Shown here piece by piece: positions 24,797-35,242 of a DNA stretch of 64,000 nt (its first letter is position 1; every line of letters starts with the position of its first letter). A model generated the notes under the pieces. That model searched no databases and had not been told where the DNA came from. It worked only from the letters and a program-made list of their open reading frames with translations. The stretch lies in NCBI GenBank assembly GCA_963930645.1, contig OZ005655.1:137315456-137379455 (forward strand), read 5' to 3'. The translations under genes were made by a program, and so were the position numbers. The DNA comes from Salticus scenicus. Taxonomy: Eukaryota; Arthropoda; Arachnida; Araneae; Salticidae.

Positions 24797-25627
24797 TTTA
24801 TTTAAAACAACTAACTTATTAATCATACGTCGAAGATAACTGTAAATTTACTAGACAATTTTAATTTTATATCACACATTTATCCTTAATACGTCCATGA
24901 ATTGCCGACATTATTATGCAGTCTTTTTGGAAGAAAATTAATAAGAATTTCATTTATGGAATAAGGCAGATTAATAAAAATGAACTTTTATGAACATCTC
25001 GGATTGCGTTAGTAAAAAAATAATGAAAATTTAATATGTTGGAAAATTGCTACCATGATGAAATATTAATATTAATCATAAAACTAATAAAAAAAATAAC
25101 AAGAGTTCCATGAAACATATGAGTTTCAAAAACAAAAGTATGCCATTTTATAGCCTATACAAATATAAAAAAATTGATGTTTTAATAAGTTTGATGTAAG
25201 TCGGAAAATATGAATAGAAAAATTTCTGATGGATAGCAATTTTTCATAAAATATTTTCATATGTGTCATTTGTGTAGAATACGTTTTGCTAAATGTTTTT
25301 AACAAGTGACTTAAATATATTTATCATATTTATATTAAAATAAAATTTTAGCAAATAAATAAATAAATAAAATAAAAAATAAATAAAAGTTAAATTATAT
25401 TTGAAAATTTTGATAGAATTACTCTTAATAACTCATATTATTTTAAGAATTTCTCTATTTATTTATTTTATTTTTGGAGAATTTATTAAGTCTTAATGCT
25501 AATTATATGAAGTAACTAAAATATTTTTGTTTTGATAAAAATACCATGCAATTTATAAATAAGTAAAAGACATAAATATTTTTAAGCTATTTAGCTTACG
25601 CTGAAAATTTAGCAAAATAAATAAATA

Positions 25628-25660
<33 letters not shown>

Positions 25661-26172
25661 GATATATTCAAGAATTTAAAGCAATAAATATTCATAGTTG
25701 TTAAATCTTAAGATCATATAATCTGTAAAATTCGTAGTTTTCGTATTTACTATGTACTTGATAAATAATAAGCAAATTACACCAAATTAATAATAATAAT
25801 GACCATCTTCAGTCAAGAACAATTCCGGTTAGACCGCTTCAAAACAGAGACATTTGGTAGCCTTATTTTTTTTTTCTCTCTCTCTCTCTCTCTTAGAAAT
25901 GCTATGTATCTTTATCTTTTATTTTATTTATTTTTTTAATTAATCTGCATAAATGTTACATCATTAGAAAGATCTTTAAACTCAACATTTTTTGTGCTTG
26001 CACTTTTCCCTTAATCTCACTCAATATGTAAAAAGATTTCAACAAAAGTTTATAACTACCATTGCAATTCTAAAATACCCATGGAGGATAAAATTAAAAT
26101 GTAATATAAAATGCAATCATAAAAATTATGGGCTAATAGTTATTAAATCATTCTCTTGCAATTATGATAATG
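24797..26172. other. AT-rich non-coding stretch
   Basis: No gene is supported. (AAT)n lies at about 25628-25660 and (CT)n at 25876-25894. Confidence 0.5.
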
Positions 26173-27138
26173 TACAGTCGGGAAAAAAAAACGCAACACC
26201 CGCTGTAATTTCATTATTAATTGACCCAGGAACATCTAATAGGCATAATTCAACAGGAAATTAAAAGCACATTCTGAATATGTCGTCCAATTTTGAATTA
26301 GGAGTCATCTACATAGTGAAATGAGTGCCAACTTTGATTTTTTCAACAGCAACACCCAATTATGACTTCATTTTCGAATTTCTGAGTCTGGCAGTGCGGA
26401 AAAGTATACTGTTTTTATACTTTATCTTTAGTATTTATAGAGTTTTAATCAGAAATGTGTTAGGGGGTTATCTGTAAATGTAAAAAATAAAATTAAATCG
26501 TATGAGAAATATACAAAATTTTAAAGTTTCACACCGGAAATCTTTCAGGGAAAAAAGAGTTGTAAAAATTAATAAAACGTTGCGTCTTTTCTAGTTCCTA
26601 AATTATCCTGAATTCCATTTTTTAGATTTGTATATACTTCAGTACATTTTTATATAATTTTAGGTCTGTTTAAATATATTATACTTGCGATTAGTCCATA
26701 CAGTACTCTTTGAAAAAAGTGCGATATTTGTCTCATAAAAGTGTCTATTATGGCTGTACTGATCACCAATAAAGCTTAAATTTTCTTTCGTAGGTAATAT
26801 AATATGCGAAATGAAATAATATAGATATATATATATATACAACAACGCATAAAATAAATCTTTTCGGATAAATTATTGTAAGGTTTCATGAAGTAAATAT
26901 TAAACAATTTTAATCGCACTTACCAGGTTTGGGTCAGTTGAACTCTTTGGAACTGTACGATTCGTTTTATAATTTCTATGAAAATATAATTTCTTAATTA
27001 ACCCTTTCGCGACTGCTGACGTAGATTCACGCCATTTCAAAATCTGTAACTCTGTCAGTGGGCGTTTCTTTCGTAATTTGTGTGTTACATATTTCTTAAG
27101 TGTGTACCCAGTGTTCATATTTTTGCAATAAAATATAC

Positions 27139-27770
27139 TGTTACGAAATTGTAAATAAATGTGTTTATTTTTGTATAAATTCTTTCAAAGAGGCTTAGTA
27201 AGTTGATAAAGTGCTAATTTTGTGCATTTCTAGTCGTTTTAGCGTTGAAATAGCCTTATTTTCCCTTAAAAACGCATTAAAAAGCCCCAATAAGGCAGGT
27301 AATGGATTTGGCGCCAAATTTGGCGACTTTTTCCCACCTTGACGATTTTTTTGGCGACCTTGGCGAGAAAATCCTTATATGGGATATACCAAATATGGAA
27401 GCTGTAAGTTGATTGGTTGACCACTTTCTAGAGTTTTCTCGAAAAATCTGGATTCCATGGAACAGTATATAAGCCTGTTTTCTTCGCCAAGGCCAGTCAG
27501 AGTCAGTTCAGTAAAGTCTGTGATCAGAGTCGGTCAGCTTGTATTGAGCCTCTTCGAAAGAGACTTGCTTTAAGTGTTATTGCTATACAGTTTGTACTGT
27601 GGATTTGCTATTGACAGCTGTTGTTTAAGCTGTGTTTACTGGTCGAATTGAAGCTGATACTTGGTTTATAGACCTGTATTTTTCTGGAAATTTCTGTGAA
27701 TAAATTACTGAATTTTTGTAAGTTTGGCCTTTCATTCCCGGACAACTCACGAACCTTCAAGTACGCAACA
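27139..27770 (+). repeat. 5' LTR of gypsy element (632 bp)
   Basis: Starts TGTTACGAAATT and ends GTACGCAACA (TG...CA). I count 9 differences from the 3' LTR, about 98.6% identity, with no length difference. A polyadenylation signal AATAAA lies at 27699-27704. As the 5' LTR it supplies the promoter. Confidence 0.97.
27466..27508 (+). promoter_or_regulatory. LTR core promoter: TATA box and initiator
   Basis: TATATAA at 27466-27472 is followed about 30 bases later by overlapping TCAG/TCAGTT initiator-like motifs (27497-27508). The same TATA-to-TCAGT arrangement survives in the diverged relic LTR at 2675-2710, which supports its being functional. Confidence 0.6.
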
Positions 27771-27774
27771 TTTC

Positions 27775-27793
27775 TGGTGTCAGAAGCGGGGTT
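27775..27793 (+). other. Minus-strand primer-binding site, tRNA-Leu type
   Basis: TGGTGTCAGAAGCGGGG starts four bases after the 5' LTR. It is complementary to the kind of 3' end seen in many leucine tRNAs (…CTGACACCA). The exact tRNA isoacceptor is inferred. Confidence 0.75.
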
Positions 27794-27801
27794 GTCTGTG
27801 A

Positions 27802-29244
27802 ATGGTTATAACTAGAGCTATGGAGGAACAGATGAAGAAACTTCTAGAAAGCTTAGCTACCCAGATGAATGAAATGAAAGAAGGGCAAAGAGAAATGAAG
27901 GAAGGACAAAGAGAGATGAAAGAAAGTATGGAAGCATCGCAAAGAGAAATGAAAGAAAGTATGGAAGCATCGCAAAGAGAGATGAAAGATAGCCTGAGTC
28001 AAGAGATGAGAGAAATGAAGGTAGCACAAGAGAAAATAGAAACATCGCAAAGAGAGTTGAAAGACACTATGGGTGAAGTTCAGGAAGAAATTAAATCTAA
28101 TCAAGATGAGATGAAGAGAGAGCTTTCAACGGTGAAAGAATCAATCGAGGGTAAATTAACGGTGATGGAAAATAGAATGGATGGAATAGAAGAGAAAGTT
28201 TTGAAAATAGAAGAAAGTTTTGAAGAGAAAGCCATGAAGACAGAAGAAAATGTTATGAAGGTTGAAGAGAAAGCTATGAAGATAGAAGAAAATTTTATGA
28301 AGGTTGAAGAGAGTGTTACGAAAATAGAACGGAGTTTCGAGGAGAAAGTTAAAGAAAATTTTGATCAGGAACTGAAAGGAAGGTTTTCAGAGATAGAAGG
28401 TAAACTGAAGAGAATAGAAGAAGATCTGGAGAGAAAAGTGGAAGAAAAGTTAGAATCCATGCCCCAGGAAACTGAAAAGAAAGAGAGAAGAATCCAGAAT
28501 CAGGAATTTATTAAGCTATCTTCCTACGATGGCAGTTCCTCCTGGCATGTATATAAGACGCAGTTTTCCATCGTAGCTGAAGCTAACGGCTGGGCCTCTA
28601 CCGCCAAGTCAGTCCACTTAGCAGCAGCATTACGGGGAGATGCTGCTGAGATACTGAGAAATGTTTCTAAAGAAGAAAGGAACGACTTCGAGGCGTTGAC
28701 TAGAGCACTGGAGCTACGGTTCGGAGAGAAGTGTTCTAAGGACTATAGTCGCCTCCAGCTAAAGTCCCGTTACCAGAAAACGGGCGAAAGTTTGCAAGAG
28801 CTGGCAGCGGACATTCAGAGACTGTCACACCTAGCATTCTCAGACTGTCAAGCTGACACTCGAAACGACTTAGCTCTTCAGTACTTTATCGATGCTGTTC
28901 GGGATCCAGAAATTCAAAAAGCGCTGAGACTCTCCAACATCAGAGACGTAGAATCAGCTTTAGGCTGTGCACTTAGGATAGAGGCAGCCCAACAAGCCTC
29001 CCGTAAAGACCGCCATACCATAAGAGCAGTCTCATTAAATGATACGCCTGCTGATGAGAAAGAAATGAAGAGAAGTTTCGCAGAGACCTTAAAGAGATTG
29101 CGCAGCCTGGAAAATAATATAGAAAAAAAGGATCGGAAGATAAAGTGCTGGGGCTGTGGAGGGGATGGTCATGTGAAGAGGAACTGCCCCGTACGACCAA
29201 CTATAGGAAATCACCCGGCTTCACCATCACTGCAGGGAAACTAA
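27802..29244 (+). CDS. gag: Gag polyprotein of gypsy element, intact frame
   Basis: 480 codons with no interruption, starting 31 bases after the LTR. Residues about 1-240 are a charged, glutamate/lysine/methionine-rich coiled coil with short internal repeats; a 33-bp unit encoding SMEASQREMKE is present twice in tandem at 27925-27990. Residues about 245-425 look like the retrotransposon gag/capsid region. A CCHC zinc knuckle has C449, C452, H457, C462 (spacing C-x2-C-x4-H-x4-C). Gag forms the particle and binds element RNA in the cytoplasm. The frame ends in TAA at 29242-29244, immediately after the heptamer GGGAAAC, and pol continues in the -1 frame. Confidence 0.93.
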   Translation: MVITRAMEEQMKKLLESLATQMNEMKEGQREMKEGQREMKESMEASQREMKESMEASQREMKDSLSQEMREMKVAQEKIETSQRELKDTMGEVQEEIKSNQDEMKRELSTVKESIEGKLTVMENRMDGIEEKVLKIEESFEEKAMKTEENVMKVEEKAMKIEENFMKVEESVTKIERSFEEKVKENFDQELKGRFSEIEGKLKRIEEDLERKVEEKLESMPQETEKKERRIQNQEFIKLSSYDGSSSWHVYKTQFSIVAEANGWASTAKSVHLAAALRGDAAEILRNVSKEERNDFEALTRALELRFGEKCSKDYSRLQLKSRYQKTGESLQELAADIQRLSHLAFSDCQADTRNDLALQYFIDAVRDPEIQKALRLSNIRDVESALGCALRIEAAQQASRKDRHTIRAVSLNDTPADEKEMKRSFAETLKRLRSLENNIEKKDRKIKCWGCGGDGHVKRNCPVRPTIGNHPASPSLQGN

Positions 29245-31259
29245 GAGGAGGCCATCTCGCAGGGCGGAGGTTGCCTAAAATTAAAGAGCCCCAATTTACA
29301 GTATTTCATGTTTCATCGATGAGTGGCGGCGATAATGGACTTCACGTCTATGGCCAAATCAACAACGCCACCTGCCGGATGATTCTGGACATGGGAGCCA
29401 ACGTGACCATCATTAGAACGGATTTGGCTCAAGAACTAAAAGAGAAGATCATCTGGACACCGCCCTGCGTTAAACTCCAGACTGTGACCGTAGACGAAAT
29501 CAGAATATATGGAAAAATAAACTTGGCCATCACTTTTGGGAATGCCAGTTACCATCATATGGCATATGTGGCTGATATAAGAGATCCTTTAATCATTGGA
29601 ATTGATTTCCTGAGAAAATTTAACTTTCAATTGGACTTCAAGAATAATGAACTGCATTCGAGTTCGGAAGACATCGCTGTGTTCAACACTGAAAATCAAG
29701 ACATTCCGACAATTTGCCAGATAACAGCCAAGTCTGAAATTTCCATCCCTCCACACACAGAGACAATAGTTTCAGGAACACTACCTACAAAGCAATACTT
29801 CTGCTATGGACTGATTGAATACCCGAATACAGACAATAGCCCAAGAGGAGTTCTGGTAGCTTTATCTCTAGTTGATCTCTCCAAGAGTACTATACCTGTG
29901 AGAGTCGCAAACATCAGCGATAAGGTCCGAACAGTGAAGAAGGATGAAGTGTTAGCAGCCTGCACTCCTGTAACATGCATAAACCGCCCCATGCAATCAA
30001 CCGAATCCAAGTCTTCTGAGGAATTAACAACGGAACTACTCAAGAATGCAGAGTTAGGAAAGGAACAGAGATGTGCTGCGGAGAAGCTACTCCAAGAATT
30101 TAAAGACCTTTTTTCTCGAACACCTGAAGACGTCGGGAGAACGAACATCACCCAGCACAGAATTCATACAGGAAATCATCCTCCAATCAAACAACATCCA
30201 AGAAGACTTCCATTTGCTAAACAGGAAGAGGTCACTGAACTTCTAAGTGAAATGCAGCACAATGATGTCATCGAGCCATCAACGAGTCCTTGGGCCTCTC
30301 CCATAGTACTGGTGCGAAAAAAGGATGGTTCAACAAGATTTTGCGTGGATTATCGTCGTTTGAATGACATCACGAATAAAGACAGTTACCCTCTTCCCAG
30401 AATTGACGACACATTAGACACACTTGCTGGCAATAAATGGTTCTCGACTTTGGATCTGAAGAGCGGTTACTGGCAATTAGAGTTACATCCTGATGATCGT
30501 GAGAAGACTGCATTCACCACGGGACAAGGACTGTGGCAATTTAAAGTTATGCCATTCGGATTATGTAATGCACCTGCCACCTTCGAACGCCTGATGGAGA
30601 CAGTGCTGAAAGGACTTTCCTATGAAGCCTGTCTGGTGTATTTGGATGATATTATCATTGTGGGACGCACCTTTGAAGACCATCTTCCAAATATCCGAAA
30701 GGTGCTGGAGAAACTCAGAATGGCTAACCTCAAGTTGAATCCAGGCAAGTGTAACTTGTTCCGTCGTGAAGTGGGCTACCTCGGCCATATCATCTCTGCC
30801 GAAGGTGTGAGAACCGATCTTGAGAAGATCTCTGCAGTCGAGAACTGGAGTCGCCCTGAAAATGTACACCAACTACGAAGTTTCCTGGGGTTATGCACTT
30901 ACTACAGGAAGTTTGTCAAGGTTTTCTCAAATATTGCCAGACCACTGCACAAGCTAACGGAAGCGAAACAGAAGTTCCTGTGGACAGATGAATGTGAAAA
31001 AGCTTTCAAGCGACTTAAAGAGGCCTTAACATCATCGCCTATCTTGACGTATCCACAGTCCGACAGACAGTTTATACTTCATACAGATGCCAGCCATGAG
31101 AGTGTCGGTGCTGTTCTGTCGCAGGAAATTGATGGTCAAGAACATGTCATTGCCTATTGGAGTAAATGCCTGTCTAAACCAGAGCGAAATTACTGTACCA
31201 CCAGGAAAGAGCTACTCGCCATCGTAAAAGCCATAGAACATTTCCATCATTACCTATAA
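29145..31259 (+). CDS. pol: Pol part 1: protease, reverse transcriptase, RNase H start (broken pol)
   Basis: Frame -1 to gag; translation would enter at about 29241. The protease motif reads D-M-G-A (29388-29396) where the family has D-S/T-G, and an ACG-to-ATG change would explain it. Reverse transcriptase follows, with VDYRRLN and PLPRIDD, the catalytic YLDD at 30639-30650, and the thumb region after it. RNase H begins with TDAS (31083-31094), followed by the RKELLAIV acidic residue. An in-frame TAA at 31257-31259 ends the frame within RNase H. Reverse transcriptase itself is uninterrupted. The enzyme copies element RNA to DNA in the particle; here the polyprotein would lack integrase. Confidence 0.93.
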   Translation: MLGLWRGWSCEEELPRTTNYRKSPGFTITAGKLRGGHLAGRRLPKIKEPQFTVFHVSSMSGGDNGLHVYGQINNATCRMILDMGANVTIIRTDLAQELKEKIIWTPPCVKLQTVTVDEIRIYGKINLAITFGNASYHHMAYVADIRDPLIIGIDFLRKFNFQLDFKNNELHSSSEDIAVFNTENQDIPTICQITAKSEISIPPHTETIVSGTLPTKQYFCYGLIEYPNTDNSPRGVLVALSLVDLSKSTIPVRVANISDKVRTVKKDEVLAACTPVTCINRPMQSTESKSSEELTTELLKNAELGKEQRCAAEKLLQEFKDLFSRTPEDVGRTNITQHRIHTGNHPPIKQHPRRLPFAKQEEVTELLSEMQHNDVIEPSTSPWASPIVLVRKKDGSTRFCVDYRRLNDITNKDSYPLPRIDDTLDTLAGNKWFSTLDLKSGYWQLELHPDDREKTAFTTGQGLWQFKVMPFGLCNAPATFERLMETVLKGLSYEACLVYLDDIIIVGRTFEDHLPNIRKVLEKLRMANLKLNPGKCNLFRREVGYLGHIISAEGVRTDLEKISAVENWSRPENVHQLRSFLGLCTYYRKFVKVFSNIARPLHKLTEAKQKFLWTDECEKAFKRLKEALTSSPILTYPQSDRQFILHTDASHESVGAVLSQEIDGQEHVIAYWSKCLSKPERNYCTTRKELLAIVKAIEHFHHYL
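29235..29241 (+). promoter_or_regulatory. Putative -1 ribosomal frameshift site (G GGA AAC)
   Basis: The heptamer is in the canonical X XXY YYZ register relative to gag (codons CAG GGA AAC) and abuts the gag stop codon. A one-base backward slip enters the pol frame at 29241, which stays open through protease and reverse transcriptase. A second heptamer, A AAA AAG at 29124-29130, is also in register, but it would bypass the zinc knuckle and is the less likely site. A downstream stimulatory structure was not established. Confidence 0.65.
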
Positions 31260-31955
31260 GGAAGAAGACTCCTGCTCCGGACTGACCATGCATGTTTAAC
31301 GTGGTTGCTCCAGTTCAAGAACCCGGAAGGACAGATTGCCAGGTGGATACAACGCCTGCAGGAATATGACTTCGAGATACGTCATCGTAAAGGGACTCTA
31401 CATGGTAATGCAGATGCCTTGTCACGGAAGCCCTGCTCGGAAAGCTGCAAGTGCTGCTCTAGAGCCGAACAGAAATACCTGCCGATAAATCCGGTTGCCT
31501 GCCAAGTTACTGTCTCAACACCATCAGATCAAGATCCCGATCCATGGAGTGACGCAGAACTTAGAAAATCCCAGTTGGAAGATCCTGACATAAAGCCAAT
31601 ATTACAGCTGAAGGAGACGACCAGCAACAGACCTATCTGGCAGGACATTTCCAGATTTAGTCCCATTACGAAAAGTTATTGGGCACTTTGGGACTCTCTT
31701 CATATTAGAAACGGCGTATTATACAGAAAGTGGGAATCTGATGATGGGAAAAGCTTCAGATGGCAGATTTTATTACCAAGATCAAAAATTCCAGCTGTTT
31801 TAGAACAACTGCATAGTAGCTCTACCGGAGGCCATTTTGGGGTAATGAAGACTCTGCAGAAAGTTCGGGAACGCTTCTACTGGTGCAAGGCAAAGGAGGA
31901 TGTGGAGAAATGGTGTAAATCCTGTGATGCTTGTGCGGCACGTAAAGGCCCGTAG
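31260..31955 (+). pseudogene. pol: Pol part 2: RNase H end and integrase zinc finger
   Basis: It continues in exactly the same frame after the TAA at 31257. It holds the rest of RNase H (RTDHACLTWL, then GNADALSRK), a linker, and the integrase N-terminal HHCC finger (QLHSS and GGHFG histidines, CKSCDAC cysteines). It ends at a second in-frame stop, TAG at 31953-31955, just before the integrase catalytic core. The first ATG in this part is at about 31305 and gives a 216-codon open piece that is unlikely to be made on its own. Confidence 0.88.
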
Positions 31956-32840
31956 AAACGAAGTCGAGGAAGACTGCAACGGTATAACGTGGGAGCACCA
32001 TTTGTACGGATTGCAATCGACATCTTGGGTCCTTTGCCACAGACCTCCAGTGGAAATAAATACATTCTCGTCGTGATGGACTATTTCACCAAGTGGCCTG
32101 AGGCATATCCCATTCCCAATCAAGAGGCATGCACAGTCGCAGAGGTCCTAGTGCAGCAATGGGTGTCAAGGTACGGCACGCCCCTACAACTTCATACCGA
32201 CCAAGGTAGGAACTTTACCTCTGATGTTTTCAAAGGACTGTGTCAACTACTCGGCATAGACAAAACCCGGACAACACCCTTACATCCCCAGTCGGACGGC
32301 ATGGTCGAGAGGTTCAATCGTACCATCCTGAATAACCTGTCTCTTCTAGTATCAAGGAACCAGCAAGATTGGGACTCGAAGTTGCCATTGTTCCTGCTGG
32401 CTTATCGAAGTGCTGTCCATGAAGCCACCGGCTATACTCCAGCCCAGATGCTGTTTGGACGTGAACTTCGTCTCCCTTGTGATCTCCTGTTTGGTTGTCC
32501 ACCCGATGCGCCTTTATCGCCCGAGGAGTACATCCAGGATCTTCAGGCACGATTTGAGGACGTACACAACTTTGCTCGGGAGCGGATTAACATGGCAACG
32601 GAGAAAATGAAGACAAGGTACGATCTAAAGGCTACACAACATGAGTTCCAGGAAGGAGACAAAGTCTGCTTGTGGAATCCTGTTCGCCGCAAAGGACTCT
32701 CTCCCAAGTTACAGTGCAACTGGGACGGACCATACACAGTCTTAAAAAGGCTGAATGATGTAGTGGTGCGGATCAATAAAACACCTTCATCAAAACCGAA
32801 GGTGGTGCACTATAACAGGCTAGCCAAGTACCACAATTAA
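31956..32840 (+). pseudogene. pol: Pol part 3: integrase core and GPY/F domain
   Basis: The same frame continues after the TAG. The integrase catalytic triad is complete: D at 32019-32021 (AIDILG), D at 32199-32201 (HTDQGRNF), E at 32307-32309 (MVERFNR), with 35 residues between the second D and E (DD35E). A C-terminal GPY/F module follows, with WDGPYTVL around 32721. No chromodomain is seen before the TAA at 32838-32840. Integrase would insert element DNA in the nucleus. The core is unharmed but cut off from the upstream pol by two stops. Confidence 0.9.
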
Positions 32841-33083
32841 TGGTAATATTAAAATTTAAAATGTAAATACTGGTAAAATTTGCGCATGCGTAATGTAAAT
32901 ATTTGTATATAGATACTTGTACATATATGTGAATTTTGTAAATATTTCTCACCTGATTTTTGTTTCTATTTTGTCGTTATATGCAACTTAGTTTTGTATT
33001 TGAGATTGTGTAAATTTGGTTTGTTTTGCCTCTTAACCAATGGTTGCACTGCCCGGGACGTGCAGTCCTTGGGAGAGGGGCAG
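32841..33083 (+). other. gypsy 3' untranslated region with polypurine tract
   Basis: A non-coding 243 bp between pol and the 3' LTR. GGGAGAGGGGCAG (33071-33083) directly abuts the LTR and is the expected plus-strand primer. No env-like frame is present. Confidence 0.85.
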
Positions 33084-33715
33084 TGTTACAAAATTGTAAA
33101 TAATTGTGTTTATTTTTGTATAAATTCTTTCAAAGAGGCTTAGTAAGTTGATAAAGTGCTAATTTTGTGCATTTCTAGTCGTTTTAGCGTTGAAATAGCC
33201 TTATTTTCCCTTAAAAACGCATTAAAAAGCCCCAATAAGGCAGGTAATGGATTTGGCGCCAAATTTGGCGACTTTTTACCACCTTCGCGATTTTTTTGGC
33301 GACCTTGGTGAGAAAATCCTTATATGGGATATACCAAATATGGAAGCTGTAAGTTGATTGGTTGACCACTTTCTAGAGTTTTCTCGAAAAATCTGGATTC
33401 CATGGAACAGTATATAAGCCTGTTTTCTTCGCCAAGGCCAGTCAGAGTCAGTTCAGTAAAGTCTGTGATCAGAGTCGGTCAGCTTGTATTGAGCCTCTTC
33501 GAAAGAGACTTGCTTTAAGTGTTATTGCTATACAGTTTGTACTGTGGATTTGCTATTGACAGCTGTTGTTTAAGCTGTGTTTACTGGTCGAATTGAAGCT
33601 GATACTTGGTTTATAGACCTGTATTTTTCTGGAACTTTCTGTGAATAAATTACTGATTTTTTGTAAGTTTGGCCTTTCATTCCCGGACAACTCACGAACC
33701 CTCAAGTACGCAACA
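33084..33715 (+). repeat. 3' LTR of gypsy element (632 bp)
   Basis: Starts TGTTACAAAATT and ends GTACGCAACA, the same length as the 5' LTR with 9 substitutions. It is followed directly by ATAC, the target duplication. Confidence 0.97.
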
Positions 33716-33879
33716 ATACTATGGATAGAAATATATTGATTAGAAAGAATATAATTATAATGTATATCCATTTGTAATAAAATTATGAATTCAGAAAATA
33801 TTTTATTTTGAGAGTATAACGCCCGTAGGCGGGTCCTACTGTCAAAAAGACAAAATCCTGCGGTCGCAAAAAGTGTTAA

Positions 33880-34325
33880 AATATATTTATAAAAGTTAAA
33901 GTATGTTTTTAAAAATGTATAAGGTTAGAATATATTAATTAAATTTTAAAGACTAAAGTGTCCTTAAAATAATAATACTCCCCCCTACAAAATAAATAAA
34001 TAAGTAAATAAATAAAAAAAAATAAAGCAATATATGAAGCAAATGATTAAGCTTTTTTTAACTATAACGGTAGTTAAGAAACGATTTTACAAGTCTGTCT
34101 TGCATTCCAATTCCATTCGTTATTTATATTTGACAATTTCACATTAAACCTATTTTTCTATTTAAAACAGTAAACCTCGCCTATTTAGTTAATTTTTTCC
34201 TTCTTCTAGTGTTCGTTTAAAAGATTCAAAATTTATCACCAATTAATCAATAAAGTAAATACCACTTGTGCGTATTTTTGTCAACATAAAATAAGGGGTT
34301 TAACACGAATTCATCACTCAATGTC

Positions 34326-34368
<43 letters not shown>

Positions 34369-35207
34369 TATTGTTTTGTTTTGAAGAACGATGAAGGGGG
34401 GGCTGGTCTTCTTTAGAAAACAGGAATTCTTGATGCTAACACTAATGTCTAAAAATCATAATTTTTGTTTCATTTCTTTGCGTTTGACGTTGTTGTTATA
34501 TAATTTGACCCGTAAATAAAAAATAAAAATATTTTGTTTAATTTTCTTTGTTATTTTTTAAGATTTGATTCGTTATCTCATGCAAAACTTTATAAGAGAC
34601 GGCCCCCTAAACCACTCCAAAAGAAAGATTTATTTATATCTCGAAAACTAATAACTGGAATGAGCTGCAAATTTGCACACCTATATTTTTCAGCATTAGG
34701 ATTCATTTTATGTAAAAATTAATATAGGTCATAATTCATAATTTTTATGAATATGAATTTATTAATATTTTTTCAGAATTAAAAATATTTTTTAGAATCA
34801 AAAGTAATGATGAATTATGTTTGGGTTTCTTCACTGTATCTCGTAAAAAAAAAAAAAAAAAAAAAAAAAAAACATATCGATCAAGTTATTTTTTGTGAAG
34901 ATATTAATAAAAGTTTGAAATATGAATTTAACATTAGCACCTTCAAACTTTGAACGCTTATAACTCTGTGAAAAAATAAGTAAAATATACAACCAATATA
35001 CTTTTTCGCGTTGTCGCGATCCCAGGAATTCAAATATAAAATAAAAATGGGGCATTACTATTGAAAAAATCAAAGTTGGTACGCGTTTTAATATGGTGAC
35101 GACCCCCAATTCAAAATTTCAGTTCATTTTCTGAAACTACTCACAATTCCCCGTCGAATGATACCGATTACATTTTTCTACATCGATTAGCAACGAAGTT
35201 ACGTTGA
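33880..35207. other. Right interior of the mariner-like shell; non-coding
   Basis: No readable transposase. It holds a 34-base T-run (34334-34367), a 26-base A-run (about 34846-34872) and AAAT microsatellites. It continues the shell sequence interrupted at 26998. Confidence 0.5.
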
Positions 35208-35242
35208 GTGTTGCGTTTTTTTTTCCCCGACTGTACTTATCT

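Larger units (their letters stand above)
27139..33715 (+). mobile_element. Ty3/gypsy LTR retrotransposon, nearly complete
   Basis: A 6577-bp element: 5' LTR 27139-27770, primer site 27775, gag 27802-29244, pol to 32840, polypurine tract 33071-33083, 3' LTR 33084-33715. ATAC flanks it at 27135-27138 and 33716-33719 as a 4-bp target duplication. Domain order protease, reverse transcriptase, RNase H, integrase is that of Metaviridae. No envelope-like frame lies between pol and the 3' LTR. It carries two pol nonsense codons and an altered protease motif, so it is not autonomous. GC content is far above that of the surrounding DNA. Confidence 0.97.
27002..33875. mobile_element. piggyBac-like MITE (TTAA target) interrupted by gypsy element
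   Basis: TTAA at 26998-27001 is followed by CCCTTTCGCGACTGC; at the other side GCGGTCGCAAAAAGTG is followed by TTAA at 33876-33879. The ends are inverted repeats of about 15 bases with mismatches. A TTAA duplication with CCCTTT-type ends is characteristic of piggyBac-type elements. Without the gypsy insertion it would be about 290 bp, non-coding. The break lies at the ATAC duplication of the retrotransposon. Confidence 0.7.
26175..35233. mobile_element. Mariner-like shell element split by nested insertions, TA-flanked
   Basis: The left end CAGTCGGG, A-run, CGCAACAC (from 26175) is matched by its reverse complement ending at 35233, with TA at 26173-26174 and 35234-35235. Beyond the first 26 bases the inner sequences remain similar (TGTAATTTCATT against CGTAACTTCGTT). 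The span is 9059 bp. Removing the gypsy element with one target duplication leaves about 2.48 kb, and removing the TTAA element as well leaves about 2.2 kb. No transposase is readable in either remaining side, so it is non-autonomous or decayed. It is the oldest layer of the nest. Confidence 0.7.

Noticed and set aside
32841..33083. env gene of an errantivirus-like element
   Set aside because: Only 243 bp, with no open frame, between pol and the 3' LTR.
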